Positions 1 to 7,671 of a DNA stretch of 64,000 nucleotides are shown here, piece by piece. The stretch is from Mycobacterium montefiorense (GTDB lineage: Bacteria > Actinomycetota > Actinomycetes > Mycobacteriales > Mycobacteriaceae), in assembly GCF_003112775.1 (NCBI RefSeq), contig NZ_BFCH01000018.1, forward strand, positions 1,185,369 through 1,249,368. Reading direction: 5' to 3'. Position 1 is the first letter of the stretch. Every line of letters starts with the position of its first letter. A program made the translations under genes and the position numbers. The notes under the pieces are model-generated. The model ran no database searches and was not told where the DNA came from. It saw only the letters and a list, made by a program, of their open reading frames with translations.

Positions 1-1529
1 AACGCGGGCACCCGGGAACGCGGGTCGGTGGACCACCGCTGGACGCTGTCGTCGGGAGCGTGGACATCGAGGTCTCCGGCGTCCCACACGGCGTAGGAGG
101 CGGGAGCGCCGGGCACCAGGGCGCCCATGTTCTCGTCTCGGACACCGCAGGCGCGCCAGCCGCCGCGGGTCGCACCGGCGAACGCGGCCCGCGCCGACAC
201 CCCACTGCCCGGAGTGCGGTGATGGACCGCGGCGCGCACGCTCTCCCACGGATTAAACCCCGTCACCGGGGCGTCGGAACCTAGCGCGAGGGGCACGCCT
301 TGGGATGCTAACAGCGCCAGCGGGTTGAGCCGGCTGCCTCGTTGGGCGCCGAGTCGGTCAGCGTACATGCCGTCGCGACCACCCCAGAGTGCATCGAAGT
401 TGGGCTGCACGCTGGCGATGATGCCCCACGCGCCCAGCTTGGCGGCTTGATCGCCGGTCACCATCTCGAGGTGTTCCAGCCGGTGCCCGCAGCGGGCGAC
501 CGCGACCACCCCGAGATCGGCGACCACGCGTTCGAACGCGTCCACCGCAGCCGAGACCGCGGCGTCGCCGATGACATGAAACCCGGCCGTCACCTGCGCC
601 TCGCTGCAGGCTCGTACGTGCGCTTCGACAACGTCGGCGTCGAGGTAACAGGTGCCGCAGCGGTCCGGCGCATCGGTGTAGGGCTCGTGCAGCCAGGCGG
701 TGTGCGATCCGAGGGCCCCGTCGATGAACAGGTCACCGGCCAGCCCGCGCGCTCCTGTCTCGTTCATCAGGGCGCGGGCCTGTTCGGCGGTGGTCACTGC
801 TTCACCCCAGTAGCCGATCACTTCGACGCCGTGATCGAAGGCACGCAGCTGCAGCCAATCGTCGAGGCCGCCGATCTCGGGACCGGCGCATTCGTGTACC
901 GCGACGATGCCGGCGGCGGCGGCGGCCCCAAGCGCGGCGGATCTGGCTTCAGCCAGCTGTGCGGCGGTGAGCAGGCCGCGAGCGACGGCCCGGACCAGGT
1001 GGTGTGCGTCGCCGGTCACCGGCCGGTCCGCGGCGAAACCGCGTGCCGACGCGAGGTCGGGAACCAGCCTGCGCAGCCCGGTCGAGGCCAGTGCGGAGTG
1101 AACGTCGACGCGCGCCAGGTAGGCCGGCCGGTCGCCGAGCATCGCGTCGAGGTCAGCGGTGGATGGCGGGCTGTTCTCGGGCCACGACGACTCGTCCCAG
1201 CCGTGCCCCCAGATGGCCTGGCCGGGGTGGGCGGCGGCGTAGTCGGCGACCATCTGCACGCACTGTGCCCGCGAGGTCGCCCCGCGCAAGTCCAGGCCGC
1301 TCAGCGTGAGCCCGGTCGCCGTCACATGGATGTGGCTGTCCACGAATCCCGGGGCCACGAAACCACTGTCGAGGTCTATCACCTCGGCGTCCGAAAACTG
1401 CTTGCGTCCGACGTCATCGCTGCCGAGCCACGCGACGACCTCACCGCGCACCGCCATGGCGGTCGCGTCGGGATGGGTGGGGCTGTGCACCCGGCCATTC
1501 AGTAGCAGCGTGGTGGGAATCGGGCTCAC
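1..1529 (-). CDS. YtcJ-like metal-dependent amidohydrolase (3' end beyond window)
   Basis: Reverse-strand reading frame open from a GTG at 1529 to the window edge, so the C-terminus is missing. The translation fits the amidohydrolase-3 (YtcJ) family: an N-terminal beta-sandwich strand, then 'PGFVDSHIHV' carrying the HxH metal ligands, an internal 'HECAGPE' segment, 'GFHVIGDAAV', and 'LGSDAPV' with the metal-binding Asp near the visible end. Family members hydrolyse amide or ester bonds in cyclic or acyl substrates with one or two Zn ions; the substrate here cannot be predicted. An in-frame ATG at 1457 is an alternative start, but the GTG keeps the usual N-terminal strand. It lies just upstream of fxsA on the same strand. 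The large opposite-strand reading frame over this gene is a shadow of high-GC codon use. Confidence 0.85.
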   Translation of the reverse strand, partial: MSPIPTTLLLNGRVHSPTHPDATAMAVRGEVVAWLGSDDVGRKQFSDAEVIDLDSGFVAPGFVDSHIHVTATGLTLSGLDLRGATSRAQCVQMVADYAAAHPGQAIWGHGWDESSWPENSPPSTADLDAMLGDRPAYLARVDVHSALASTGLRRLVPDLASARGFAADRPVTGDAHHLVRAVARGLLTAAQLAEARSAALGAAAAAGIVAVHECAGPEIGGLDDWLQLRAFDHGVEVIGYWGEAVTTAEQARALMNETGARGLAGDLFIDGALGSHTAWLHEPYTDAPDRCGTCYLDADVVEAHVRACSEAQVTAGFHVIGDAAVSAAVDAFERVVADLGVVAVARCGHRLEHLEMVTGDQAAKLGAWGIIASVQPNFDALWGGRDGMYADRLGAQRGSRLNPLALLASQGVPLALGSDAPVTGFNPWESVRAAVHHRTPGSGVSARAAFAGATRGGWRACGVRDENMGALVPGAPASYAVWDAGDLDVHAPDDSVQRWSTDPRSRVPA

Positions 1530-1563
1530 ACCGCAAAACTACGTGGAGCAGCGCCGAGGGCAA

Positions 1564-2097
1564 TCAGTTCGGGCCCGCAGCGTAACGGGGCCCGCCCCAG
1601 TGGTCGTCCTGCGACAGCACGGGCGGCTCGACATCGCGGACGTCGATAACCTCGCCGTCGATGTAGTCGCGGCCATCGCCCGCGGAAGTGGGACGGGAGT
1701 CGGCGAAGGTCGTCGTGTAGCTGACCAGCGGTGCGCGGCGGTGCAGACTCCGCAGTGCGATCCCAGTCAATCCCGGACCGGCGGCGGCACGCACCGGCGG
1801 AAGCAGCAGCAACGCACCCAAAACCGTGGTAACCAATCCGGGAACCAGGACCAGCCCCGTGGCCACGGTGACCAGAGCGCCGTCACCCAGCGTGCTGCGC
1901 GGCTCTTTGAGACCGGAGCGCATCTGCCCGATGTCGCGAATCAGCTGCGATCCCGCCATCGGGGCCAGCAGGCCCCATCCAAGGATGAAGGTGCCCAGCA
2001 GAGCCAGCAGGGTCCAGCCCCAGCCCACCGCCCATAGCAGCGCGAAGATCGCCGCCAACTCGACGACGGCGTACACGAGTAACAACCGGCTCACCAT
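1564..2097 (-). CDS. fxsA: FxsA family membrane protein
   Basis: A 177-residue protein whose first 120 residues hold the FxsA fold: a first hydrophobic helix (about residues 4-25), a second (27-45), the soluble 'GSQLIRDIGQMRSG' segment, and a third/fourth hydrophobic stretch around 75-105 ending in 'LLLLPPVR'. The C-terminal 60 residues are polar and probably cytoplasmic. Matches M. tuberculosis Rv2053c in type and place. FxsA was named in E. coli for relieving exclusion of phage T7 by the F plasmid; its cellular role is otherwise obscure. Starts at ATG 2097, divergent from the dienelactone hydrolase gene with about 73 bp between them. Confidence 0.88.
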   Translation of the reverse strand: MVSRLLLVYAVVELAAIFALLWAVGWGWTLLALLGTFILGWGLLAPMAGSQLIRDIGQMRSGLKEPRSTLGDGALVTVATGLVLVPGLVTTVLGALLLLPPVRAAAGPGLTGIALRSLHRRAPLVSYTTTFADSRPTSAGDGRDYIDGEVIDVRDVEPPVLSQDDHWGGPRYAAGPN

Positions 2098-2170
2098 GCG
2101 ATGTCAACGTCGGCGAGTTGCTCCCCAGTTCCCCTAGTGATCGGGATCGCGGCTGCAGTTAGATGACGAT

Positions 2171-2863
2171 ATGACCACGATTGAGATCGACACCCCGGAC
2201 GGACCGATCGATGCACTGCTGAGCCTTCCGCCCGGCACAGGCCCCTGGCCGGGTGTGGTGGTGATCCACGACGCCTTCGGCTACGGCCGGGACAAGCAGC
2301 AGGTCAACGACCGCATCGCGCAGGCAGGCTATGTGGCGCTGACTCCGAACATGTATGCGCGGGGCGGGCGCATGCGTTGCATCACCCGAGTCATGCGTGA
2401 GCTGATGACACAGCGTGGCCGTGCTCTTGACGACATTCTTGCTGCGCGCGATCACTTGCTGGGCAGGCCGGACTGTTCCGGGAAGGTGGGGATCGCCGGC
2501 TTCTGCATGGGCGGACAGTTTGCACTCATTATGTCGCCCAAAGGTTTTGGAGCCTCCGCTCCGTTCTACGGCGCTCCCCTGCCGCGCCACTTGAACGAGA
2601 CGCTGGAGGGGGCGTGCCCGATCGTGGCGAGCTTCGGCGCGCGCGACCCGCTGGGCAAGGGCGCACCCGAGAAGTTGCGCGAAGTGATTGCGGCCAAGCA
2701 GATCACCAATGACGTCAAGGTCTATCCGGGCGTCGGGCACAGCTTCGCGAATGCCCTTCCCGCCCAACCACTGCTTCGCGTCGCGGGTTTTGGTTACGAC
2801 GACGCCGCGACCGAGGACGCCTGGAGCCGCGTCTTCTCGTTCTTCGGTGAGCACATGCGCTAG
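2171..2863 (+). CDS. Dienelactone hydrolase family protein
   Basis: A 230-residue alpha/beta hydrolase of the dienelactone hydrolase family (M. tuberculosis Rv2054-like). The Cys-His-Asp triad can be read directly: nucleophile Cys112 in 'GFCMGG', Asp159 in 'GARDPLGKG' and His190 in 'GVGHSF'. 'VVVIHDAFG' near residues 29-37 matches the oxyanion/substrate region. The family cleaves lactone or ester bonds, classically the dienelactone of the chlorocatechol pathway; no catabolic cluster surrounds it, so the substrate is unknown. Length is normal for the family and the protein is probably cytosolic, with no signal peptide. ATG 2171 is the natural start. Divergent from fxsA. Confidence 0.9.
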   Translation: MTTIEIDTPDGPIDALLSLPPGTGPWPGVVVIHDAFGYGRDKQQVNDRIAQAGYVALTPNMYARGGRMRCITRVMRELMTQRGRALDDILAARDHLLGRPDCSGKVGIAGFCMGGQFALIMSPKGFGASAPFYGAPLPRHLNETLEGACPIVASFGARDPLGKGAPEKLREVIAAKQITNDVKVYPGVGHSFANALPAQPLLRVAGFGYDDAATEDAWSRVFSFFGEHMR

Positions 2864-3188
2864 GAAGCGACAACGCGGGGGCCTTACCCAGAGTTCTTAA
2901 TACGTCGCAGCGACGCCCGATGTCTTGAGCGCAAAGATGTCAACGTTCGAGCCGACCGCTGCTTGCCCTCAAAATGAGTGGTCGCAGCGCCTATTGCAGC
3001 GATGAGTGTGACGGCGGACTGTGCCGGCGCAAATGGTGACATAGTCGATAGTTGCCTATAGAAATATTCACTGCTTACAATAGTGGCATGTTGCTATGTT
3101 TCCTGGGCCGCCCCGCGGCGCCCGCGATTGAGGCGTCACTCGATGCGATCACCGACGCGTGGCGCGCGGTCTAGTTAACCGTCTAGCA
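2864..3188 (+). other. Intergenic region upstream of the first PPE gene, with a possible 28-residue leader ORF
   Basis: About 325 bp without a clear gene. It contains a good promoter candidate (listed separately) followed by a short reading frame, ATG 3088 to TAG 3172-3174 (28 residues, starting MLLCFLGRPAAPA), which ends 14 bp before the PPE start. Whether this peptide is made, acts as a leader, or is the decayed end of a lost PE/ESX partner cannot be told from sequence. Nothing else recognisable is seen. Confidence 0.35.
3052..3081 (+). promoter_or_regulatory. Predicted housekeeping-type promoter of the PPE gene
   Basis: A TTGCCT -35-like hexamer (3052-3057), an 18-bp spacer and a TACAAT -10-like hexamer (3076-3081), in a visibly AT-rich patch of an otherwise GC-rich sequence. 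It points at the short leader ORF and the PPE gene. Predicted by eye only. Confidence 0.45.
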
Positions 3189-4415
3189 ATGGATTTCGGA
3201 ATGTTGCCACCGGAGGTTAACTCCGGTCGGATGTATGCCGGCCCCGGTGCGGGCCCGATGCTGGCCGCCGCAGCGGGCTGGGATGGATTAGCTGCCCAGC
3301 TGCACTCCACGGCGGCGTCTTACGAGTCGACAGTCTCTAACTTGACGAGCGCATGGCTTGGTCCGTCGTCGGCCATGATGGCAGCCGCCATCACGCCTTA
3401 CATGGCGTGGATGACTGCGGCAGCCGCGCAATCCGAGCAAACCGCTAACCAGGCAAGGGCGGCGGCAGCCGCCTACGAGGCCGCGTTCGTCGCAACGGTG
3501 CCACCACCAGTTATCGCCGCCAACCGTGCACAGTTGACGGCCCTGATCGCGACCAATGTTTTCGGGCAAAACACCCCGGCGATCATGGCCACCAATGCCC
3601 AATACACCGAGATGTGGGCCCAAGACGCCGCCGCAATGTACGGCTATGCCGGTTCCTCGGCGACCGCCGCGCAGGTAACGCCATTCAGCCAACCGCCGCG
3701 AACCACCAACCCCGCCGGGACAGCCGACCAGGCCGCCGCGCTCGCCCAAGCCACCGGCACAGCGCCGGCGAACGCGCAATCGACCTTGGCACAGGCAATG
3801 TCGGCAACTCCGCAAGCGCTGCAGAGTCTGACAGCGCCGGCTGCGGCCGCTGATCCGTCGCTCGCAGGACTCGACTCGTTCATCACGGGCCCGTTAGGGC
3901 CTGCCTCGTTGTTCGGCATTGGCGGCAGCCCGTATCTCCTGGGAGTAGAAAATTATCTGCTGCCCCAAAACGTGGCGAACGTGGACAGCGCCTCCCAACG
4001 GCTGTCCAAGATCCAACGCGCGGCGGTCGTGGCGCTGCCCGAAAGCGAGCTTGGTTCGGGTCCGCGTGTGGCGGGCTCACCAGGCGGGCCCGGATTGTCG
4101 GCGGGCATGGGCCGCGCCGGCTTCGTCGGAAGCCTCGCGGTGCCGCAAAGTTGGACCGCGGCCGCCCCGGCGGTCAGGTCGCTCGCCGCAGTGTTGCCGG
4201 AAACCACCCTCGGCGCCGCCCCGGCGGCGCTCGCTGCAAACGGCCAGGGAAGCCTGTTCAGCAATTTGGGTTTGTCCGGTTTGACCGGACGCGCCATGGC
4301 CGGTACCGGTGGTGCCGCTGCCCGGTCCTTCTCAGTAGGCGGCGGCGCCGGATTGGGGAGGGCGGCCACGACCGCCACCATCATCGTGATCCCCGCCGAC
4401 GAGGCGGAGGAATAG
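3189..4415 (+). CDS. PPE family protein, SVP subfamily (first copy)
   Basis: A 408-residue PPE protein when started at ATG 3189, giving the canonical N-terminus MDFGMLPPEVNSGRMYAG with the Pro-Pro-Glu motif. A longer in-frame start exists at 3159, but PPE proteins begin just before this motif. The conserved about 180-residue helical PPE domain is followed by a linker and a C-terminal region with the SVP-type signature (Gly-x-x-Ala/Ser-Val-Pro-x-x-Trp, seen as 'GSLAVPQSW'). PPE proteins usually pair with PE partners and are exported by ESX systems to the cell surface; no PE gene is adjacent. Bases 3609-3826 are almost identical to the next PPE gene, suggesting gene conversion. No clear Shine-Dalgarno sequence is visible. 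Confidence 0.9.
   Translation: MDFGMLPPEVNSGRMYAGPGAGPMLAAAAGWDGLAAQLHSTAASYESTVSNLTSAWLGPSSAMMAAAITPYMAWMTAAAAQSEQTANQARAAAAAYEAAFVATVPPPVIAANRAQLTALIATNVFGQNTPAIMATNAQYTEMWAQDAAAMYGYAGSSATAAQVTPFSQPPRTTNPAGTADQAAALAQATGTAPANAQSTLAQAMSATPQALQSLTAPAAAADPSLAGLDSFITGPLGPASLFGIGGSPYLLGVENYLLPQNVANVDSASQRLSKIQRAAVVALPESELGSGPRVAGSPGGPGLSAGMGRAGFVGSLAVPQSWTAAAPAVRSLAAVLPETTLGAAPAALAANGQGSLFSNLGLSGLTGRAMAGTGGAAARSFSVGGGAGLGRAATTATIIVIPADEAEE
3609..3826 (+). repeat. 218-bp near-identical block shared between the two PPE genes (copy 1)
   Basis: Aligns without gaps to 5183-5400 (constant offset 1574) with 4 differences that I counted by eye. Flanking coding sequence is much more diverged. It encodes the end of the PPE domain and the start of the linker ('MYGYAGSSATAAQ' to 'TPQALQSL'). 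Confidence 0.9.
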
Positions 4416-4418
4416 CCG

Positions 4419-4620
4419 TTGACCTTCGACCACAACATCGACGTCGTGCCTGCACCTTTGGGCTCGGCAGCCATGGCGTCGAAAACGAAGGGGCAGGCAA
4501 TCATCGCAATTTGCTTGTCGCTCAGGCGTTGCAGACATTGCGGGTTCAACAGCAGCGATTCGCATATGCCGACAGCACAACTTCCGATGCCTATGGGAAC
4601 CATCGGGAGCCGACTCCGCC
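4419..4620 (+). pseudogene. Possible frameshifted relic of a small ESX/EspC-type gene between the PPE genes
   Basis: The 344 bp between the PPE genes (4416-4759) holds no intact gene. One frame starting at TTG 4419 reads 'DHNIDVVPAPLGSAAMA', resembling the start of small type VII-associated helical proteins. A second frame reads 'LLVAQALQTLRVQQQRFAYA' and then 'DSTTSDAYG' (about 4510-4600), like the end of such proteins. Together they would make roughly 65 residues broken by a frame change. This is a weak similarity call; the segment may simply be non-coding spacer. Confidence 0.3.
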
Positions 4621-4759
4621 AGCGCGCTCGGCTCCAGCCCGGCCCACACCATGACACACGAAGGACACATGTCTGTGGTGACTACACAGAAAAAGGGCTG
4701 TCGGTAGCGACAGGGCGTGCACCCAGGCCAATGACGCGATCGCGGACAGGTGAGGGACA

Positions 4760-6160
4760 GTGATAGATTTTGGAGCCTTGCCGCCGGAGATCAACTCCGG
4801 TCGCATGTACGCGGGCCCCCGATCAGGGTCCATGGTGGCCGCGGCCTCGGGGTGGGACGGGTTGGCCGCCCAGCTGCGTTCGACCGCAGCCTCCTACTCC
4901 TCGGTGATCTCGGGACTAAGTGCTGAATGGCATGGTCCGTCGTCGGCGATCATGGCTGCCGCCGCCGCACCGTATGCGGCTTGGATGAGGGCCACCGCCG
5001 CGCAGGCCGAGCAGGCCGCCAGCCAAGCCAGGGCGGCCGCGACTGCCTATGACACCGCATTCTCAGCGTCGGTGCCTCCGCCGGTGATCGCCGCCAACCG
5101 CAGCCAGCTGGAGTCGCTAGTGACAACCAACGTTTTGGGCCAGAACACCGCGGCGATCGCAGCCACCGAGGCACAGTACGGGGAGATGTGGGCTCAAGAC
5201 GCCGCCGCAATGTACGGCTATGCCGGTTCCTCGGCGACCGCCGCGCAGCTGACGCCATTCAGCCAACCGCCGCGAACCACCAACCCCGCCGGGACAGCCG
5301 ACCAGGCCGCCGCGCTCGCCCAAGCCACCGGCACAGCGCCGGCGAACGCGCAATCGACCTTGGCACAGGCAATGTCGACAACTCCGCAAGCGCTGCAGAG
5401 CCTCGCAGCGCCCGCGGCGGCTGCCCCGACGTCGTCGCTGTCCTCATTGTCGACTTCGTTGAGCGCCCTGAATTCATCCCCTTTGGCGATGCTCGCCGCA
5501 AATATCGAGTTCGTCACCAAAAGTCTCCGCCCGTTCAACGACACAGCGCTCAGTCTGGCCATGGGCTTGGTGATAACGGCTCGGCACACCAACGATGTTG
5601 CAACAACACTCAGCAACGAGGCTGGATTACTGGCGACGGGGCTTGGGTCGAGCACGCAGGCATTGGGAACCGCCGGCCTGGCGGGCGGGGCTGCAGTATC
5701 GGCGAGTGTCGGCAGCGCGGGTTTGGCGGGAGCCCTATCGGTGCCTCCGAGCTGGGCCGCGGCCACTCCAGCCATCAGACTGGCTGCCAGCGTCTTGCAG
5801 GGCACCAGCACGGTTGCCACACCAGTGGTCATGGATACCGCGGGAGGACTTTATGGCCAGATGGCCCTGGCAAGCCTGGCCGGAGGCGCCCTGGGCGGTG
5901 CAGGTCCCCGCGCGATAGCCGGAGCGACCCGTCGAGTGGGCGGTTCCCCGCCGGGCAAGGAGAGTAAGACCGCGGACAAACTCAAGCGTGTCCTCGCCGA
6001 ACTATCGCAGCAGCCTGAGTCGGTGCAGCACTGGCACACTGACGACGCGCACCTTGAGGGTGTGTTGGAGCAGCTGTCCAAGAAGCCGGGCGTCCACGCA
6101 GTGCACTTGTCTTCGAACGAAGAGTCCAATCACAGGCGAGCTAAGCCCACGTGGGGATAG
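4760..6160 (+). CDS. PPE family protein, SVP subfamily, with C-terminal extension (second copy)
   Basis: A 466-residue PPE protein starting at GTG 4760 (MIDFGALPPEINSGRMYAG), with 'gtgaggg' just upstream as a plausible ribosome-binding site. The PPE domain covers residues 1-180; the SVP signature is present as 'GALSVPPSW' about residue 325. After a Gly/Ala-rich stretch, the last 75 residues form a charged helical tail ('DKLKRVLAELSQQPESVQHW', then a Lys/His/Glu-rich segment) that the first PPE gene lacks; similar tails occur on some other mycobacterial PPE-SVP proteins. Shares a 218-bp near-identical block with its neighbour. Probably an ESX substrate at the cell envelope; function unknown. 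Confidence 0.9.
   Translation: MIDFGALPPEINSGRMYAGPRSGSMVAAASGWDGLAAQLRSTAASYSSVISGLSAEWHGPSSAIMAAAAAPYAAWMRATAAQAEQAASQARAAATAYDTAFSASVPPPVIAANRSQLESLVTTNVLGQNTAAIAATEAQYGEMWAQDAAAMYGYAGSSATAAQLTPFSQPPRTTNPAGTADQAAALAQATGTAPANAQSTLAQAMSTTPQALQSLAAPAAAAPTSSLSSLSTSLSALNSSPLAMLAANIEFVTKSLRPFNDTALSLAMGLVITARHTNDVATTLSNEAGLLATGLGSSTQALGTAGLAGGAAVSASVGSAGLAGALSVPPSWAAATPAIRLAASVLQGTSTVATPVVMDTAGGLYGQMALASLAGGALGGAGPRAIAGATRRVGGSPPGKESKTADKLKRVLAELSQQPESVQHWHTDDAHLEGVLEQLSKKPGVHAVHLSSNEESNHRRAKPTWG
5183..5400 (+). repeat. 218-bp near-identical block shared between the two PPE genes (copy 2)
   Basis: Partner of 3609-3826; see that entry. The boundaries fall where similarity drops sharply, from the 'gagatgtggg' stretch to 'gctgcagag'. 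Confidence 0.9.
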
Positions 6161-6259
6161 CCCCCGACGGGCGTGATCGTGGACGCACCCAAATTGCGCG
6201 AAGTAACCTCGCTCACCTATCTTCGCATTCTTCGGCGAGCCGCTACGAGCGAGCGAATC

Positions 6260-7129
6260 CTACTGTGGTTCTAGATATTTCAGCTTCTCCGACACGACGC
6301 CGGCGAAGGTGTGCGTGTCGCCGGGCCAGCGCGCCGAGACGTAGTTGCCGTCGTCGACGACAAATGCGGGCCGCGAGTCGGTCGCTGTGTCTCGCGCCAT
6401 CCCGGAGGACTTGAGGCGCCAGTGCGGCGTGCCGCGCGCGACATCGCAGAAATCCGTCGATTGTTCAAGCGCCCGAGTGACTTCCGACTGCACCGACATA
6501 TAGCCGCCGGGCTCGCCGGGCTGCTCGGTGTAGGTCCGGTAATAGTCGCGATCCCAGAATCGGGTGATTCGGGTGAGCCGCCAGGCCAAGCGCTCCATGG
6601 CCCAGGTGAGCGACGTCGTCTTGCGTCCGTAGAGCACCGAGCGTCCGGTTCCAGGGTCGACGCTGCGCGCGGCCAGCAGCACACCGTGACAGATCGCACC
6701 GACGATGATTTCGCGGGCAAACGCGTCGATCACCAGGCGCTGCAGGATCTCGCTGTCGATATAGCTGCGCATTCCGCGGGCGCGATGACCGCCTGGCAGC
6801 AGCAGCGCATCTGCGCCGTCCAGCGTGGCTTGACTCCAGCTGATGGGATGCTGATACTCCTGCGAACTGACCATGGCGGTGTAAGCGTCGCGGCCATTCC
6901 TGTTGGCGCGCAACACCATTCCAATGAGCGACAGAGAGCCCAATATCGGTAGTGCAGACCAGAAGTCCAGGCCACGACCGGTCACCATGATGTCGTCGGC
7001 CATGCCGGGGGTGCCGCTTTCGGTCGTAAAGATCACGCGGTGACCGTGGTCGGTCAATACCCGCCAGCTGACCGCGACCTCGGTCGGGTCGAAGTCACGG
7101 TCGGGAATCGGAATCAGCACCGTACTCAT
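6260..7129 (-). CDS. DJ-1/PfpI family protein
   Basis: A 289-residue protein started at ATG 7129, which has a strong GGGAGGG Shine-Dalgarno sequence 5-6 bases upstream; the frame extends further upstream into the neighbouring gene, but that part is a shadow. The fold reads as a DJ-1/PfpI (glutamine-amidotransferase-like) domain: N-terminal 'VLIPIPDRDFDPTEVAV', 'ADALLLPGGHRARG' before the elbow, and the nucleophile elbow 'GAICHGV' with the conserved Cys-His. Family members include proteases, chaperones and glyoxalases; which applies here is unclear. It is longer than the about 190-residue core because of an insertion and a C-terminal tail with further conserved segments. It lies 22 bp downstream of the PPOX gene on the same strand, so the two are probably co-transcribed. 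Confidence 0.87.
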   Translation of the reverse strand: MSTVLIPIPDRDFDPTEVAVSWRVLTDHGHRVIFTTESGTPGMADDIMVTGRGLDFWSALPILGSLSLIGMVLRANRNGRDAYTAMVSSQEYQHPISWSQATLDGADALLLPGGHRARGMRSYIDSEILQRLVIDAFAREIIVGAICHGVLLAARSVDPGTGRSVLYGRKTTSLTWAMERLAWRLTRITRFWDRDYYRTYTEQPGEPGGYMSVQSEVTRALEQSTDFCDVARGTPHWRLKSSGMARDTATDSRPAFVVDDGNYVSARWPGDTHTFAGVVSEKLKYLEPQ

Positions 7130-7151
7130 CAAGCGCCCTCCCGGCCAAGCT

Positions 7152-7547
7152 CTAGCCTTGCGCCACTCGGAGTTCGAGGCCGATGTTATTTTCCATGCCG
7201 CCGCGCAGCTTGCTGAAGAAGTTGAAGACCGTGCCCACGATGCCGTAGCGCTTACCGATCGCGTCGTAGACGGCGCCCGTGTCGGACTTGGCAAGCAGGG
7301 CCGCGGTGCCCTCGACGGCCTCGCCCGTCGGGCGACCGCGCATGGTGCAAGTCGCCATCGTGACGCGGGGCGTATTGCGAATCCGCTTGACCTTCCAGGA
7401 GGTTTCCTGGGTGATCACCAGCAGCCGGTCGCCGCGCTCGGTATCCACGGCCGTCCAGATTGGGGTCGGCTTGGCTCGGCCGTCCTTGGTGAAGGTGGTC
7501 AGCAGGATGTATTGCGCCTTGGCGAGGTCGGCGAAGGTGGGCGTCAC
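7152..7547 (-). CDS. PPOX-class F420-dependent enzyme (Rv2061c-like)
   Basis: A 131-residue split-barrel protein of the pyridoxamine 5'-phosphate oxidase-like, F420-binding class. 'YILLTTFTKDGRAKPTPIW' and 'LLVITQETSWKVKRIRNTPR' match the first beta strands and cofactor-phosphate-binding helix of that family; 'NNIGLELRV' ends the barrel. In M. tuberculosis the equivalent Rv2061c stands directly before cobN; here four extra genes intervene. Probable role: redox chemistry with deazaflavin F420 in the cytosol, substrate unknown. ATG start at 7547. It is first in a likely two-gene unit with the DJ-1 gene. Confidence 0.87.
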   Translation of the reverse strand: MTPTFADLAKAQYILLTTFTKDGRAKPTPIWTAVDTERGDRLLVITQETSWKVKRIRNTPRVTMATCTMRGRPTGEAVEGTAALLAKSDTGAVYDAIGKRYGIVGTVFNFFSKLRGGMENNIGLELRVAQG

Positions 7548-7671
7548 GGTCTCAACCTACTACTCGCGGACGTTGACATTCACTGCAATCGGCTGCATAG
7601 TCAAGTTGCGTTAAATGAAAACATTGTTTTCGTTTAAGCGACCTGTAGCTGCGACCGGAACGGGGAGACGC

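Noticed and set aside
342..1505. Long + strand reading frame opposite the amidohydrolase
   Set aside because: Composition typical of an antisense high-GC shadow; the minus-strand frame carries clear amidohydrolase metal motifs.
3288..3815. Minus-strand frames within the PPE genes that are similar to each other
   Set aside because: They are antisense images of the shared 218-bp PPE block, not genes.
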